From Caldilineaceae bacterium (GTDB lineage Bacteria; Chloroflexota; Anaerolineae; Caldilineales; Caldilineaceae): a stretch of DNA of 50,269 bases. Below the pieces are notes generated by a model. That model was not told where the DNA came from. It made no database searches and saw only the letters and a list, made by a program, of their open reading frames with translations. Every line of letters starts with the position of its first letter. Position 1 is the first letter of the stretch. The DNA is taken from positions 1 to 50,269 of the forward strand of contig JACKBA010000045.1 in NCBI GenBank assembly GCA_020634815.1, read 5' to 3'. Shown piece by piece: positions 1 to 9,075 of this stretch. The translations under genes were made by a program, and so were the position numbers.

Positions 1-507
1 AGCGCCGGTCGCATCGTGATCGAGGGCGTCGACCTGGCGCGGCTGAGCGAGAGCGAGCGCGCCGCGTTCCGGCGCCGCAAGCTCGGCATCGTCTATCAGG
101 CCGACAACCTGATCCCCTTTCTCAGCGCGCTGGAAAATGCGATGCTGCCCATGCAACTGGCGCGGCGCAAAGATGCCGGCAAGCGGGCGCGCGCCCTGCT
201 CAACGAGGTCGGGCTTGGGCAGCGCATGCAGCACAGGCCGGCCATGCTTTCCGGCGGCGAACGGCAGCGCGTGGCGATCGCCGTGGCCCTGGCCAACGAG
301 CCGGCGCTGCTGCTCGCCGACGAGCTGACCGGCGAACTCGACTCGGCCACCGCCGACAAGGTGATGGACCTGCTGGCGGCTCTCAACGCCGAACGCCAAT
401 TGACCTTGCTGGTCGTGACGCACAACCGCCAGGTGGCGGCACGCGCGCGGCGCCAGGTATTGATTGCCGACGGCCAGCTTATCGAAATGGAGGGCAGCCA
501 TGCCTGA
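1..507 (+). CDS. ABC transporter ATP-binding protein, 5'-truncated
   Basis: This is the C-terminal 168 codons of an ABC ATPase whose reading frame is open to the first base, so the Walker A part lies outside the window. The signature LSGGE and the Walker B segment LLLADELTGELD are visible, followed by the H-loop VVTHN. The normal family form of the Walker B extension is DEPTGNLD, so Pro-to-Leu and Asn-to-Glu changes are present, but the catalytic Glu remains. The stop overlaps the start of the next ATPase by 8 nt and an FtsX permease follows, which points to a MacB/LolD-type exporter acting at the membrane. Two ATPases in tandem may form a heterodimer (inference). Confidence 0.9.
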   Translation, partial: SAGRIVIEGVDLARLSESERAAFRRRKLGIVYQADNLIPFLSALENAMLPMQLARRKDAGKRARALLNEVGLGQRMQHRPAMLSGGERQRVAIAVALANEPALLLADELTGELDSATADKVMDLLAALNAERQLTLLVVTHNRQVAARARRQVLIADGQLIEMEGSHA

Positions 508-1195
508 ACCGATTCTTCAAACCGTCGGTCTCACCCGGCGCTACCGCGTAGGCCGCGACAACGTGACGGCGCTCGACGGCGTCGACTTGACATTGCAGCG
601 CGGCGAATTCGTCGCCATCATGGGGCCGAGCGGCTGCGGGAAATCGACCTTGCTCAACCTGATGGGCGGGCTGGATCAACCCACGGCCGGCCAGGTTATG
701 CTCGACGGGCACAACTTGGCCGACTACGGCGAGGAACAACTGGCCGCGCTGCGCCGCAGCAAGATGGGCTTTGTCTTCCAGCGCCATGACCTCTTTCCTG
801 TGCTGACCGTGCGCGAGAACGTGGAGTTCCCGCTGCTGCTGGGCGACACTGCGCCGCAAGAGCGGCGGGCGCGCGCCGAGAGCCTCTTGCAGACGGTCGG
901 GCTGGCGGACAAGGCCGACTTCCTGCCCGAAGAACTCTCCGGCGGCCAGCAGCAGCGCGTCGGCATTGCGCGGGCGCTGGCCAACGCACCGGAGATTCTG
1001 CTGGCGGACGAGCCGACCGGCAATCTCGATAGCGCCACCGCCGACGAGATCCTCGCCGTCCTGACCGAACTGGCGCACCAACGCGGGCTCACGCTGGTCA
1101 TGGTGACGCACGACGCCGAAAGCGCCGCTCGCGCCGACCGCGTGGTGCGATTAAAAGATGGCCATCTTGTGGATGGCAAGGGAAGGGACTCATGA
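500..1195 (+). CDS. ABC transporter ATP-binding protein (MacB/LolD type)
   Basis: A complete 231-residue ATPase that would power a MacB/LolCDE-like membrane machine. It has Walker A GPSGCGKST (residues 42-50), Q-loop FVFQ (91-94), signature LSGGQ (146-150), Walker B ILLADE (166-171) followed by PTGNLD, and H-loop His204. I chose the ATG at 500 rather than an in-frame ATG at 464 because GGAGG (489-493) sits seven bases upstream and the family's usual N-terminus begins here. It overlaps the upstream ATPase by 8 nt and the downstream permease by 4 nt (ATGA), so the three are translationally coupled. The length is normal for the family. The substrate is unknown. Confidence 0.95.
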   Translation: MPEPILQTVGLTRRYRVGRDNVTALDGVDLTLQRGEFVAIMGPSGCGKSTLLNLMGGLDQPTAGQVMLDGHNLADYGEEQLAALRRSKMGFVFQRHDLFPVLTVRENVEFPLLLGDTAPQERRARAESLLQTVGLADKADFLPEELSGGQQQRVGIARALANAPEILLADEPTGNLDSATADEILAVLTELAHQRGLTLVMVTHDAESAARADRVVRLKDGHLVDGKGRDS

Positions 1196-3972
1196 TGATT
1201 CATTATGCGTGGCGGCTGGTGACGCGCAACCCGCGGCGCACCGCCACTTATCTCTTTGGCCTGGCGCTTGCCGTCGGGCTTTTCTCGGGCATTCTCTTCT
1301 TTGTGGATGCCACCGCGCGTGAGATGACCGCCACGGCGATTGCGCCGATCAAGCTGGACATCATCGCCCACGCCACGGAACCGACCGTCGACGTCGGCGC
1401 CGCCGCTCCGGTGATCGCGCAACAGCGCGGGATCGCCGGAGCCGAGCCGGTCACCGCCGCCGACTTCAACTCGGCCGTGAAGGTCGGCGGCAATCATCCG
1501 TCGCCGACCGGGCGCCTCTTTGCCGTGCAGCCCTCTTACTTCCAGAGCTTCGACCTGTTGCAGGTCAGCGACGGCAAGTTCGACCCGCACGGCGTGATGG
1601 TCAGCGAGGCGATGGCGATCGCGCAGGGCATCAAGGTGGGTGATTCGCTGCAACTTACCTTCGCCGGCGTGGACCAGCCGGTCACGCTGCCGGTCACCGG
1701 AATCGTCAACTTGGACAACGCCGACGCGCTCTTCACGATCGCGGCCGAGTCCGAGAACGCGCTGGTCGCCGACGTCGTCTTTGTCGACTACGCATGGTTC
1801 CAGCAGACCTTGCAGGCGCCGCTGGCAGTGCAGGCGGCCAACTTGCAGGCCACGCCCCCGCCCGGTGCGGTCGTGCTGGACCCGCAGGTGCACGTCAAGA
1901 TCGACCGCAGCCTGCTGCCAGCCGACCCGACGCTGGCCGCGCAACAGGCTGCATCGCTGCGCCGCTCGGTCGAGGCGCAGTTTCCCGGCCAGCTCAAGGC
2001 GCTGGACAATCTCTCGAGTGCCTTCAACGCCGCCAAGAAGGATGTCCTGTCGGCCAAGATTCTCTTCATCTTCCTGGGCCTGCCGGGCGTAGCGCTGGCC
2101 GCCTACCTGGCCAAGTTCGCCGCCGAACTCTTTGCCGAAGCGCAGCGCCGCGAGCTGAGCCTGCTGCGCACGCGCGGCGCCACACCGTGGCAGATCGGCC
2201 TGATCATCGCCGTGGCGTCGGTGCTGCTGGCCATCGGCGGCTCGCTGCTGGGCATCCTGTTCGGTCTGGTCACACTGGTCGTCAGCGCCGGGGCGCAGGC
2301 TGCCAGTGCACTCAATCCCCTGGCGCCGGGCTTCGATTGGGCCATGTTCGCCAACACCGTGGGCATTGCCTTCCTGGCCGGGTTGGCGCTGACCTTCCTG
2401 GCCGCGTTCGTGCCGGGCTTTGGCGCACTGCGCCGTGAAATCACCCAGGAGCGGCGCAGCACACGCCGCGTCAATGCGCCGCCGCTGTGGAAGCGCATCT
2501 ACCTCGACGTGATCCTGCTGGTGACGGCGGCTGCCGTGCTCGTAGCCGTGCAGGTCAACGGCGGGTTCAAGCCGTCGGCTAACGAAGCCGCCTCGGTGCA
2601 GCTTTCCTTCTATATCTTCCTGGCGCCGTTCTTTGCCTGGGTCGGGTTGGTGCTGCTCATCCTGCGGCTCGTCGAACGCGTGCTGAGCGCGGGCGGCGCC
2701 CAGCTTGCCGCCGGCTTCAAACGGCTCTTTGGCGAGATCGGCGAGGTGGCCGGCAAGTCGGTGGCGCGGCGCGCGGCGCGGGTCAGCGCCGCCGTCACGG
2801 TCATCGCCCTGACGCTCTCCTTTGGCACGAGCCTGACGCTCTTCCAGCAGACCTACCGCAACGAGAAGCAGCTCGATGCGCAGTACATCGTCGGCGCCGA
2901 TATCCGTCTGACGCCGGCCTTGAACACGCCGCAGAACGCCGGCTTTGCCACGCAGATCCAGGTTCCCGGCGTCGTCGGTGTGACCGGGGTCGTGCGCGAC
3001 ACGCAGGCGCTCGTCGGTTCGGAGAAGAACACCGTCTACGGCATCGACGTGCCTTCGTTCCGCCATGTCGCCTATCTGCCCGACAGCTTCTTTGTCGACG
3101 GCGCCGCGCAACAGACCATCGACGCCATGACCAACCGCACGACGAACTACGCGCCGGGCTCGGCGCAGCAGGTGCTGGATGCGCTGGCCGCCACGCCCAA
3201 CGGCGTCATCATCTCAGTGGAGCAGGCGGAGAAATACAACATCCTCGTCGGCGACCCGGTGCTGCTGCGCCTCTACAACCGGGCGACCAACCAGTACACC
3301 GACGTCCAGGTCAAGGCGGTGGGACTCTTCGTCTACTTCCCGACCTCGGCGCAGGATTCTGATTTTATCCTGAACCGGGACTTCATGACGCAGAGTTCGG
3401 GCAACCCGTCCATGAGTTACTTCCTGTTCAAGACAGATGGCACGCCGGCTACCAATGCCAGTGTCGCGGCGACGCTGGCCGGCCAGTACAAGAACGTCAT
3501 GCCGCTGCGCATCGAGACCATCGACACGGTCGTCAAGACCGAGTCCAGTTCGCTGACGTCGCTCAACCTGGGCGGGCTGGGTGCGATGGAACGGCTGTAC
3601 ACGCTGCTCGTCACGTCGGTCGGTCTGGCCATCTTCCTGCTGGCGATGATCAACGAACGCCAGCGTGAGTTCGGCGCGATGCGTGCGCTGGGCGCCAACC
3701 TGGGTCACCTGCGCCGCTTCCTCTTCACCGAGGCGGCGACCATCGGCGGGTTGAGTCTGGTCATCGGCTTTGCCGTCGGCGTGGGGCTGGCCTATATGCT
3801 GGTGATGCTGCTGGGTGTGATTTTCACAATTCCGGCGCAGCAGTTATCGTGGCCAGTGGTTGAGTTGGTCATCCTGGCCGTCCTTGTGATTGCCGGCATG
3901 ACCGTGAGCGCCCTGGTTAGCGCCCGGCGGCTTGCACGACTGAAGGTTGTCGAAGCGCTGCGCGAGCTGTAA
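1192..3972 (+). CDS. FtsX-like permease of an ABC exporter
   Basis: A 926-residue integral membrane protein, the permease partner of the two upstream ATPases. A first hydrophobic segment lies at about residues 15-37, followed by a large extracytoplasmic domain, a group of membrane spans at about 290-490, a second extracytoplasmic domain (about 550-790), and three C-terminal spans beginning with the LYTLLVTSVGLAIFLLAMI segment. This is the long duplicated FtsX/MacB_PCD architecture, about twice the size of LolC/E. The substrate could be a lipid, lipoprotein or peptide; the sequence does not say. The start is fixed by the ATGA overlap with the ATPase stop. The C-terminal LKVVEALREL motif is typical of FtsX permeases contacting the ATPase. 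Confidence 0.93.
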   Translation: MMIHYAWRLVTRNPRRTATYLFGLALAVGLFSGILFFVDATAREMTATAIAPIKLDIIAHATEPTVDVGAAAPVIAQQRGIAGAEPVTAADFNSAVKVGGNHPSPTGRLFAVQPSYFQSFDLLQVSDGKFDPHGVMVSEAMAIAQGIKVGDSLQLTFAGVDQPVTLPVTGIVNLDNADALFTIAAESENALVADVVFVDYAWFQQTLQAPLAVQAANLQATPPPGAVVLDPQVHVKIDRSLLPADPTLAAQQAASLRRSVEAQFPGQLKALDNLSSAFNAAKKDVLSAKILFIFLGLPGVALAAYLAKFAAELFAEAQRRELSLLRTRGATPWQIGLIIAVASVLLAIGGSLLGILFGLVTLVVSAGAQAASALNPLAPGFDWAMFANTVGIAFLAGLALTFLAAFVPGFGALRREITQERRSTRRVNAPPLWKRIYLDVILLVTAAAVLVAVQVNGGFKPSANEAASVQLSFYIFLAPFFAWVGLVLLILRLVERVLSAGGAQLAAGFKRLFGEIGEVAGKSVARRAARVSAAVTVIALTLSFGTSLTLFQQTYRNEKQLDAQYIVGADIRLTPALNTPQNAGFATQIQVPGVVGVTGVVRDTQALVGSEKNTVYGIDVPSFRHVAYLPDSFFVDGAAQQTIDAMTNRTTNYAPGSAQQVLDALAATPNGVIISVEQAEKYNILVGDPVLLRLYNRATNQYTDVQVKAVGLFVYFPTSAQDSDFILNRDFMTQSSGNPSMSYFLFKTDGTPATNASVAATLAGQYKNVMPLRIETIDTVVKTESSSLTSLNLGGLGAMERLYTLLVTSVGLAIFLLAMINERQREFGAMRALGANLGHLRRFLFTEAATIGGLSLVIGFAVGVGLAYMLVMLLGVIFTIPAQQLSWPVVELVILAVLVIAGMTVSALVSARRLARLKVVEALREL

Positions 3973-4017
3973 GGCGATTGGCCAGGTTCCAAGATGCGGG
4001 AAGTCGGGAGGAACGTA

Positions 4018-5406
4018 GTGCGTACCATCTATCCGTTGCTCATCGTCACTGTTCTTGTCGGCGGCACAATGCTGTTGGCAGGCTGCCAGCCGCAGCCCGC
4101 CAGCACTCCCACCTCCACGGCGGAAGCCGTGGAGGTGGCGCCGACACCGACTGCCCCGCCGGAAACCGCTCCCGCTACGCAGGCCGCGCTCCCTCTGGCG
4201 CCAACAGCGGTGGTTCGCTATGTATTGCCGGCAATTCAGCTTCAGAGCATTGAACCTGCAATTGCCGGCGATCGCGGGATCACCCTGGGCGGCATCGGCA
4301 GCGATCTCTGGCATGGCCCCGGCGACGCACCCAACCAGTTCTGGATGATCACGGATCGCGGGCCAAATGGCCAGGTCAAAGTGAAGGGCAAGAATCGCCG
4401 CACCTTCCCCGTGCCTGAGTTCGCCCCGGCAATTCTGCATGTCGAGACCGGCGACGGCGCCATCAAGCTGCTGCAAGTGATTCCACTGGCCGCGAGTGAC
4501 GGTGCGCCGGTGAGCGGCCTGCCCAATCTCGCCAACCACGACGACGAGGGCTACACCTTCGACGGCGGCAGCACGTTGCCGTACGATCCCAGCGGGCTTG
4601 ACACCGAAGGATTGGTGCGCACTTCGCAGGGCGATTTCTGGGCCGTCGAAGAATATGCGCCGTCGCTGCTCCACATTGCCGGCGACGGCCGCGTGCTCGA
4701 ACGAATCGTGCCGCAGGGGCTGGACTATTCCGCTGCGGATTACCCGGTTGCGGCCGCGCTGCCGGCGGTCTATGCCCGGCGCAACAGCAACCGCGGCTTC
4801 GAAGGCATCGCCCTCAGCCCGGACGAGCAGACCGTGTACGCCGTTCTACAAAGCCCGCTGGATAACCCCGACAAGGATGTCCGTGCGACGGCGCGCGTGA
4901 CGCGCATCCTGGCGCTTGATCGGGCCAGCGGCGCGCTGACCGGCGAGTATGCCTACGTCATGGAGCCGTTTGGCGCCTTCGACCCGGGCGCTGTCGACCA
5001 GACCGACATGAAGATCTCCGGGATCGTCGCGCTGACGGCCGACCGGTTGCTGGTGCTGGAACGGACGGACGCGGTCGCAAGAGTCTATGCCGTCGACCTG
5101 CATGCGGCGACCAACCTGCTGGGCACGCGCTGGGATGATCCGGCGACTGTGCCAAGCCTGGAAGCCGCGCCCGACCTGGCGGCGGCGGGCGTGACAGCGC
5201 TGCCCAAGTCGCTTGTGCTGGACCTGGGCGGCTTGCCGGCCATGCCCGCCAAGATCGAAGGTATCGCCGTCGTCGATGCCAATACGTTGGCCTTCGCCAA
5301 TGACAATGACTTTGACCTGGGCGGCTTTGACAGCGCAGGCAACAACCAGCCGGGCGGCGTAGCGAACGAGATCGTCGTCGTTGCGCTGGATGGCGCCTTG
5401 AAATAG
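4018..5406 (+). CDS. phytase-like (esterase-like) domain lipoprotein
   Basis: A secreted lipoprotein of 462 residues. I place the start at GTG 4018 rather than ATG 3994: GGGAGGA (4006-4012) is five bases upstream, and the protein then begins with a classical lipoprotein signal peptide ending LLAGC, lipidated Cys at residue 23. A short Pro/Thr/Ala linker follows, then a globular domain with the features of the 'esterase-like activity of phytase' family: FWMITDRGPN, DTEGLVR..GDFWAVEEYAPSLL, RGFEGIALSPD and a final KIEGIAVVD. The family folds as a beta-propeller; real substrates are poorly known. It lies 45 nt after the permease stop, so co-transcription with the ABC exporter is plausible. Confidence 0.85.
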   Translation: MRTIYPLLIVTVLVGGTMLLAGCQPQPASTPTSTAEAVEVAPTPTAPPETAPATQAALPLAPTAVVRYVLPAIQLQSIEPAIAGDRGITLGGIGSDLWHGPGDAPNQFWMITDRGPNGQVKVKGKNRRTFPVPEFAPAILHVETGDGAIKLLQVIPLAASDGAPVSGLPNLANHDDEGYTFDGGSTLPYDPSGLDTEGLVRTSQGDFWAVEEYAPSLLHIAGDGRVLERIVPQGLDYSAADYPVAAALPAVYARRNSNRGFEGIALSPDEQTVYAVLQSPLDNPDKDVRATARVTRILALDRASGALTGEYAYVMEPFGAFDPGAVDQTDMKISGIVALTADRLLVLERTDAVARVYAVDLHAATNLLGTRWDDPATVPSLEAAPDLAAAGVTALPKSLVLDLGGLPAMPAKIEGIAVVDANTLAFANDNDFDLGGFDSAGNNQPGGVANEIVVVALDGALK

Positions 5407-5432
5407 CGGCGTTACGCCCGAGACTGCTCCAG

Positions 5433-5680
5433 AGAGGCGATTTGGAAATTACCGGATTCGACGCAGAGGCCCAGAGATGCAGAGATTCGCAGAGGCAACA
5501 CGACAACGAAGCAGGGCTTTTCTCTGCGCCTCAGAGGCGATTTGGAAATTACCGGATACGACGCAGAGGCCCAGAGATGCAGAGGCTCGCAGAGGTAACA
5601 CGACAACGACGCAGGGCGTTTCTCTGCGTTTTTCTCTGCGCCTCAGCGTCTCTGCGTCAAGAATGCGAATTTCCAATCGG
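5433..5680 (+). repeat. tandem 100-bp repeat with inverted TCTCTGCG arms
   Basis: Two nearly identical units start at 5433 and 5533, an exact 100-bp period, each opening with AGAGGCGATTTGGAAATTAC. The unit contains CGCAGAGGCCCAGAGATGCAGAG-like purine-rich blocks. The segment after the second unit carries their reverse complement (CTCTGCG.. blocks and GAATTTCCAATC at 5667-5678, the complement of the GATTTGGAAATT opening). The whole is therefore an inverted-repeat element with one internal duplication. It fills the gap between the lipoprotein gene and the response regulator gene and ends about 15 nt before its start. Confidence 0.85.
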
Positions 5681-5694
5681 ACTCTGAGAGGTGC

Positions 5695-6414
5695 ATGAGC
5701 AGGAAACAAGAGGGTTCACAACCAGTGCGTTTACTGTTAGTGGAAGACGATCACAAGATCGCCGGGTACGTGAAACGGGGTCTTGAAGAGGAAGGCTACG
5801 CCGTCGATGCAGCCTATGACGGCCGCGACGGGCTCGACTGGGCGCTCGCGGCGCCCTATGACCTGTTCATCCTCGACGTGATGCTGCCGGGGCTGGACGG
5901 GTTCAGCCTCTGCCGCGAGCTGCGCCGCCAGGGCATCCATGCGCCGGTGCTGATGCTGACCGCCCGCGACGCCGTCGATGACCGTGTAGACGGGCTGGAT
6001 GCCGGCGCCGACGACTACCTGGTGAAGCCGTTTGCCTTTCGCGAACTGCTGGCACGGCTGCGTGCGCTGCTGCGCCGGGCGGCCGATGCGCCCAAGCGCA
6101 CCGTGCTCCAGGCCGGTGACCTCACGCTCGACACCCGCACGCAGCGCGTGCAGCGCGGCGAGCGCACCATCGAACTGACGGCCAAGGAGTTCGCCGTGCT
6201 GGAGTGCATGATGCGCGACCCAGGCCGCGTGCTCTCCCGCACGGTGATCGCCGACCATGTCTGGAGCTACGACGCCTACAACCAGTCCAACGTGATCGAC
6301 GTCTATATCCGCAACCTGCGTCGCAAGATCGACGACGACAGCGAGCGCAAGCTGATCGAAACGGTGCGCGGCGTCGGTTACCGCGTGACGGTGGACGATG
6401 CTGCAACGGCTTAG
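5695..6414 (+). CDS. OmpR-family response regulator
   Basis: A 239-residue two-component transcription regulator. The receiver domain (about 12-125) shows the acidic pair EDD (17-19), phosphorylation site Asp61 in FILDVMLPG, and the conserved Lys in DDYLVKPF. The C-terminal winged-helix DNA-binding domain (about 140-235) ends with the typical VRGVGYRV. ATG 5695 follows GAGAGGTGC; GTG 5725, which would start exactly at the receiver strand, is an alternative. The gene overlaps the histidine kinase gene by 17 nt, so the pair is coupled. The upstream DNA is a repeat element, so the promoter may lie within or beyond it. Confidence 0.95.
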   Translation: MSRKQEGSQPVRLLLVEDDHKIAGYVKRGLEEEGYAVDAAYDGRDGLDWALAAPYDLFILDVMLPGLDGFSLCRELRRQGIHAPVLMLTARDAVDDRVDGLDAGADDYLVKPFAFRELLARLRALLRRAADAPKRTVLQAGDLTLDTRTQRVQRGERTIELTAKEFAVLECMMRDPGRVLSRTVIADHVWSYDAYNQSNVIDVYIRNLRRKIDDDSERKLIETVRGVGYRVTVDDAATA

Positions 6415-7924
6415 AAACTGCTTGAACACCTCCACCACGAAGTCACAAAGGGCGCAAAGGGGCACAAAGGCACCTGTGGCAGAACGCCTTCAGATGATGC
6501 TTTGTGCTGCTTGGTGTGCTTTGCGTCTTGGTGGTTTGCTGTTCAGACAAGCACTTAGGCGCATCCGCGTACGATTTGCCCTGTGGACGGCGGGGCTGAT
6601 CCTGGTGCTGCTGGTTGCCTTCGGCGCCATCGTCTACTACAGCGTCGCCCAGGGACTGACCGCTGCGGTGGATGAGGCGCTGAACCTCAGCGCGACGCAG
6701 ACCCTGGCGGCGCTCAACGTCGAAAACGGCGTCATCACCCTGGCCGACGGTTTCCCTGAAATGGACAACCAGAGCGCCGAGATCATCGAACGCGGGCTGA
6801 CCGTGCGCGTGCTCGATGCCGCCGGGCAGACGGTGCAGTCCTTCGGCCCGGCGCGCACGCTGCCGCTGCCCGATCCGGCGCAGGTGAGCGGGACAAATAT
6901 GACTGTGGAGAGCGTCGCCGCCGATGCCGGGCCGCTGCGCATCCTGTTGGCGCCGGTGCTGGAGGACGGCAAAGCTGTCGGCGCCGTGCAGATCGCGGCC
7001 AGCCTGGCCGGCGTCGAGGCGACCTTGCAGCGGCTGCTCGTCACGCTGCTGCTGGGCGGCGCCTTGCTGACGGTCGTCGCCGCGCTGGGCGGCTACGCGC
7101 TGGCCGCGCGGGCGCTGCGGCCTATCGACCAGATGACGCGCACGGCGCGGCGCATCTCGGCCGAGGACCTGTCGGCGCGCCTCGACCTGCCCGCCACCGA
7201 CGACGAAGTGGGGCGCCTGGCCGCAACCTTCGACGAGATGTTGAGCCGGCTCGATGATTCCTTCCAGCGCGAGCGCCAATTCACTGCCAACGCCTCGCAC
7301 GAACTGCGCACGCCGCTGACCGCCATGCAGGCCATCCTCGAAGTGGTGCGGGCGCAGCCGCGCACGCCCGCCGAGTACGAGACCGCCATCGACGACCTGG
7401 CCGAAGAGGCGGACCGGCTGCGTACGCTGGTCGACCGGCTGCTCTATCTTGCGCGCAACGATGCCCAGCGCAGCGATATGAGCCAGCCTGTGGAACTGAA
7501 TTTCCTGCTGGCAGACATTGTCGACTCGCTTGAACCGCTGGCCGAGCAGAAGGGCGTGGCGCTGTCGCTGACGACGCCGGCAAAGCTGCCCGTGCGCGGC
7601 GACGGCGATAGCCTGGTCCGCCTCTTCGTCAACCTGATCGACAACGCCATCAAGTACACGGAACATGGGTCGGTGGCGGTCAGCACCACGGCGGAGGCCG
7701 CCTGGGTGCGGGTGGCGATCAGCGACACCGGCACCGGTATCGCTGCCGAGCATCTGCCGCATATTTTCGACCGCTTCTATCGCGTCGACGCCGCGCGCAC
7801 GAGCCAGGGTTCCGGCCTCGGGCTCGCCATCGCCCATGACATCGCCCGTGCCCACGGCGGCGACATCGCCGTTGCTTCGCAGCCCGGCCAGGGCACTATC
7901 TTCACCGTTACGCTGCCGCGTTAG
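6398..7924 (+). CDS. sensor histidine kinase with repeat-derived N-terminus
   Basis: Membrane histidine kinase of 508 residues, partner of the preceding regulator. It has a first membrane span at about 62-82, an extracytoplasmic sensor region, a second span at about 212-235, HAMP (about 236-288), HisKA with phospho-acceptor His301 (ANASHELRTPL), and HATPase_c with the N box NLIDNAIKY, G1 DTGTGIA and G2 GSGLGLAIAHDIARAHGG. The first ~50 residues before the usual RRIRVRFALW start are unusual: their codons come from an inverted repeat element (6431-6538) of a family found twice more in this window. ATG 6398 overlaps the regulator gene. ATG 6494, inside the right part of the element, is another possible start. 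Confidence 0.93.
   Translation: MLQRLRNCLNTSTTKSQRAQRGTKAPVAERLQMMLCAAWCALRLGGLLFRQALRRIRVRFALWTAGLILVLLVAFGAIVYYSVAQGLTAAVDEALNLSATQTLAALNVENGVITLADGFPEMDNQSAEIIERGLTVRVLDAAGQTVQSFGPARTLPLPDPAQVSGTNMTVESVAADAGPLRILLAPVLEDGKAVGAVQIAASLAGVEATLQRLLVTLLLGGALLTVVAALGGYALAARALRPIDQMTRTARRISAEDLSARLDLPATDDEVGRLAATFDEMLSRLDDSFQRERQFTANASHELRTPLTAMQAILEVVRAQPRTPAEYETAIDDLAEEADRLRTLVDRLLYLARNDAQRSDMSQPVELNFLLADIVDSLEPLAEQKGVALSLTTPAKLPVRGDGDSLVRLFVNLIDNAIKYTEHGSVAVSTTAEAAWVRVAISDTGTGIAAEHLPHIFDRFYRVDAARTSQGSGLGLAIAHDIARAHGGDIAVASQPGQGTIFTVTLPR
6431..6538. repeat. CACAAAG-type inverted repeat inside kinase gene
   Basis: Left arm 6431-6473 (CCACCACGAAGTCACAAAG and two further CAAAG blocks) is complementary, with mismatches, to the right arm 6496-6536 (TTTGTGCTGCTTGGTG, TTTGCGTCTTGGTGG). 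The same composition and arrangement recurs at 37645-37733 and 41998-42090. This copy is read in frame as the N-terminal part of the histidine kinase. Confidence 0.8.
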
Positions 7925-8050
7925 TTCCCACGCTCGCCGCCTCCAACATGAAACAATCCGCCGGTTGGCTTCACGGCGACTTCATCTCACGCCGCTATCC
8001 TGAGGATAGACAGGCGGCAGCGGGTCGCCTGAACAGCAAAAAGGAGAAGT

Positions 8051-8641
8051 ATGATGCCAATCAACACAATTCTTGCCACGGCCGCTGCGGCCATTCTGCT
8101 CTTCGGTCCTGCCGGTGGGCAGATGATCCGCCAGGCAGCACGGACGCCAGCCGCGGCGTCTCTGCCGGCGATCAGCCAGCAGGCGCCGGCCCAGCCCTCG
8201 ACCAATTGCGCCAGTCAGCTCGACGACGCCACCGAAGCTGACAGCGCCGCGGCGGACACCGACACCGAGGATCTCCAGTGTGGCGACCAGAACGCGCCGG
8301 ATGCCGCTGAGGCGGACACGGAGAGCGAAGCTGCCGAGTCCGACCAGAACGACGCGGCGCCGAGCGCCACTCCGGCGATCACGGCTGACCAGGCCAGGGC
8401 GACCGCCGAGGCGCAACTCAACGCCGGCGCGGCCAGCAAGGTCGAGTTGGACGACGAGAACGGCCAGTTGGTCTACAGCGTGGAAATCGGCGGTGTCGAT
8501 GTCAAGGTCGACGCCATGACCGGCGTCGTCGTGACGGTGGAAAGCGGCCAGGACAGCGCAGAAAACGCCGAGTCCGACCAGGATCAGGTCGAGGAGGGCA
8601 ACCAGGCCAGCCCAGATGTGGCGCCTGATGCCGCTGGCTAA
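8051..8641 (+). CDS. exported acidic PepSY-domain protein
   Basis: A 196-residue protein with an N-terminal hydrophobic segment (about 6-22, probably a signal peptide or anchor), a strongly acidic low-complexity region rich in Asp, Glu and Ala, and a PepSY domain at about residues 109-164 (TADQARATAEAQL, then the YSVEIGGVDVKVDAMTGVV strands). PepSY domains occur in extracytoplasmic modulators of proteases and kinases, and PepSY genes often sit beside two-component systems, as here (127 nt after the kinase). It may bind a ligand or restrain the kinase's sensor region (inference). AAGGAG at 8041-8046 fixes the ATG at 8051; a second ATG follows immediately. Confidence 0.85.
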   Translation: MMPINTILATAAAAILLFGPAGGQMIRQAARTPAAASLPAISQQAPAQPSTNCASQLDDATEADSAAADTDTEDLQCGDQNAPDAAEADTESEAAESDQNDAAPSATPAITADQARATAEAQLNAGAASKVELDDENGQLVYSVEIGGVDVKVDAMTGVVVTVESGQDSAENAESDQDQVEEGNQASPDVAPDAAG

Positions 8642-8677
8642 CCGAACTGTGTGCCAGTAGAGATAGGCAGTCAGCCA

Positions 8678-8708
8678 GAGACCGAGTTTCGTCACGAAAT
8701 TCGGTCTC
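8678..8708. terminator. perfect-looking hairpin after PepSY gene
   Basis: GAGACCGAGTTTCGT and ACGAAATTCGGTCTC form a ~14-bp stem around a very short loop 37 nt after the PepSY stop, followed by a weak T tract (CGCTTTGTTG). It may end the two-component operon. Its sequence resembles the 39348-39380 palindrome (AGAAACCGAGTTTCT type), so it may equally be a dispersed repeat. Confidence 0.55.
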
Positions 8709-8857
8709 GCTTTGTTGAAACACGGTGATGCTCAGCGCGGCACTATCAAGGTTGGGTGGTCGCCTGTCTGGATGGCAGACGACCAACCGTATGGCCACGG
8801 CAAGCGGCGGTTTGGTGTAGTGCTGACGGGACAAATTGTGCGTATGTTGGCCTGCCA

Positions 8858-8886
8858 TGTACAGACGGGCAAAGGAAAGCTATAAT
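8858..8886 (+). promoter_or_regulatory. sigma70-type promoter for hybrid kinase gene
   Basis: TGTACA (8858-8863), a 17-bp spacer and a perfect TATAAT (8881-8886). It supports a kinase start at 9076 or 9118 rather than the far upstream in-frame ATG at 8836. It lies in the 434-nt gap 8642-9075, which otherwise holds only the hairpin at 8678. Confidence 0.6.
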
Positions 8887-9075
8887 CAAACTAGAGGCTT
8901 GCGGGTCATTGCAGTAGGAATGGCCTCGTCGCTACAAGAGTCGCCAGCTATACACACTGACGCCCCTCGCTGCTGCTGGCAAAATTCCTCCGAGTCGTGC
9001 CCGCTACATAGCCGGAAATGCGATGCACAGGTGTGTTGGCATGGAGTTGACCACACTGGCAATCGGTGTAACCTG

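Noticed and set aside
724..3111. Long minus-strand open frame of 795 codons opposite the ABC transporter genes
   Set aside because: It runs antisense to well-supported ATPase and permease genes, has Arg/Gln/His-rich low-complexity composition and no recognisable domain; high GC keeps the opposite strand free of stops.
5433..5680. Tandem repeat considered as a CRISPR array
   Set aside because: Only two units with a 100-bp period and no unique spacers; the repeat is also part of an inverted-repeat element and no cas genes are present.
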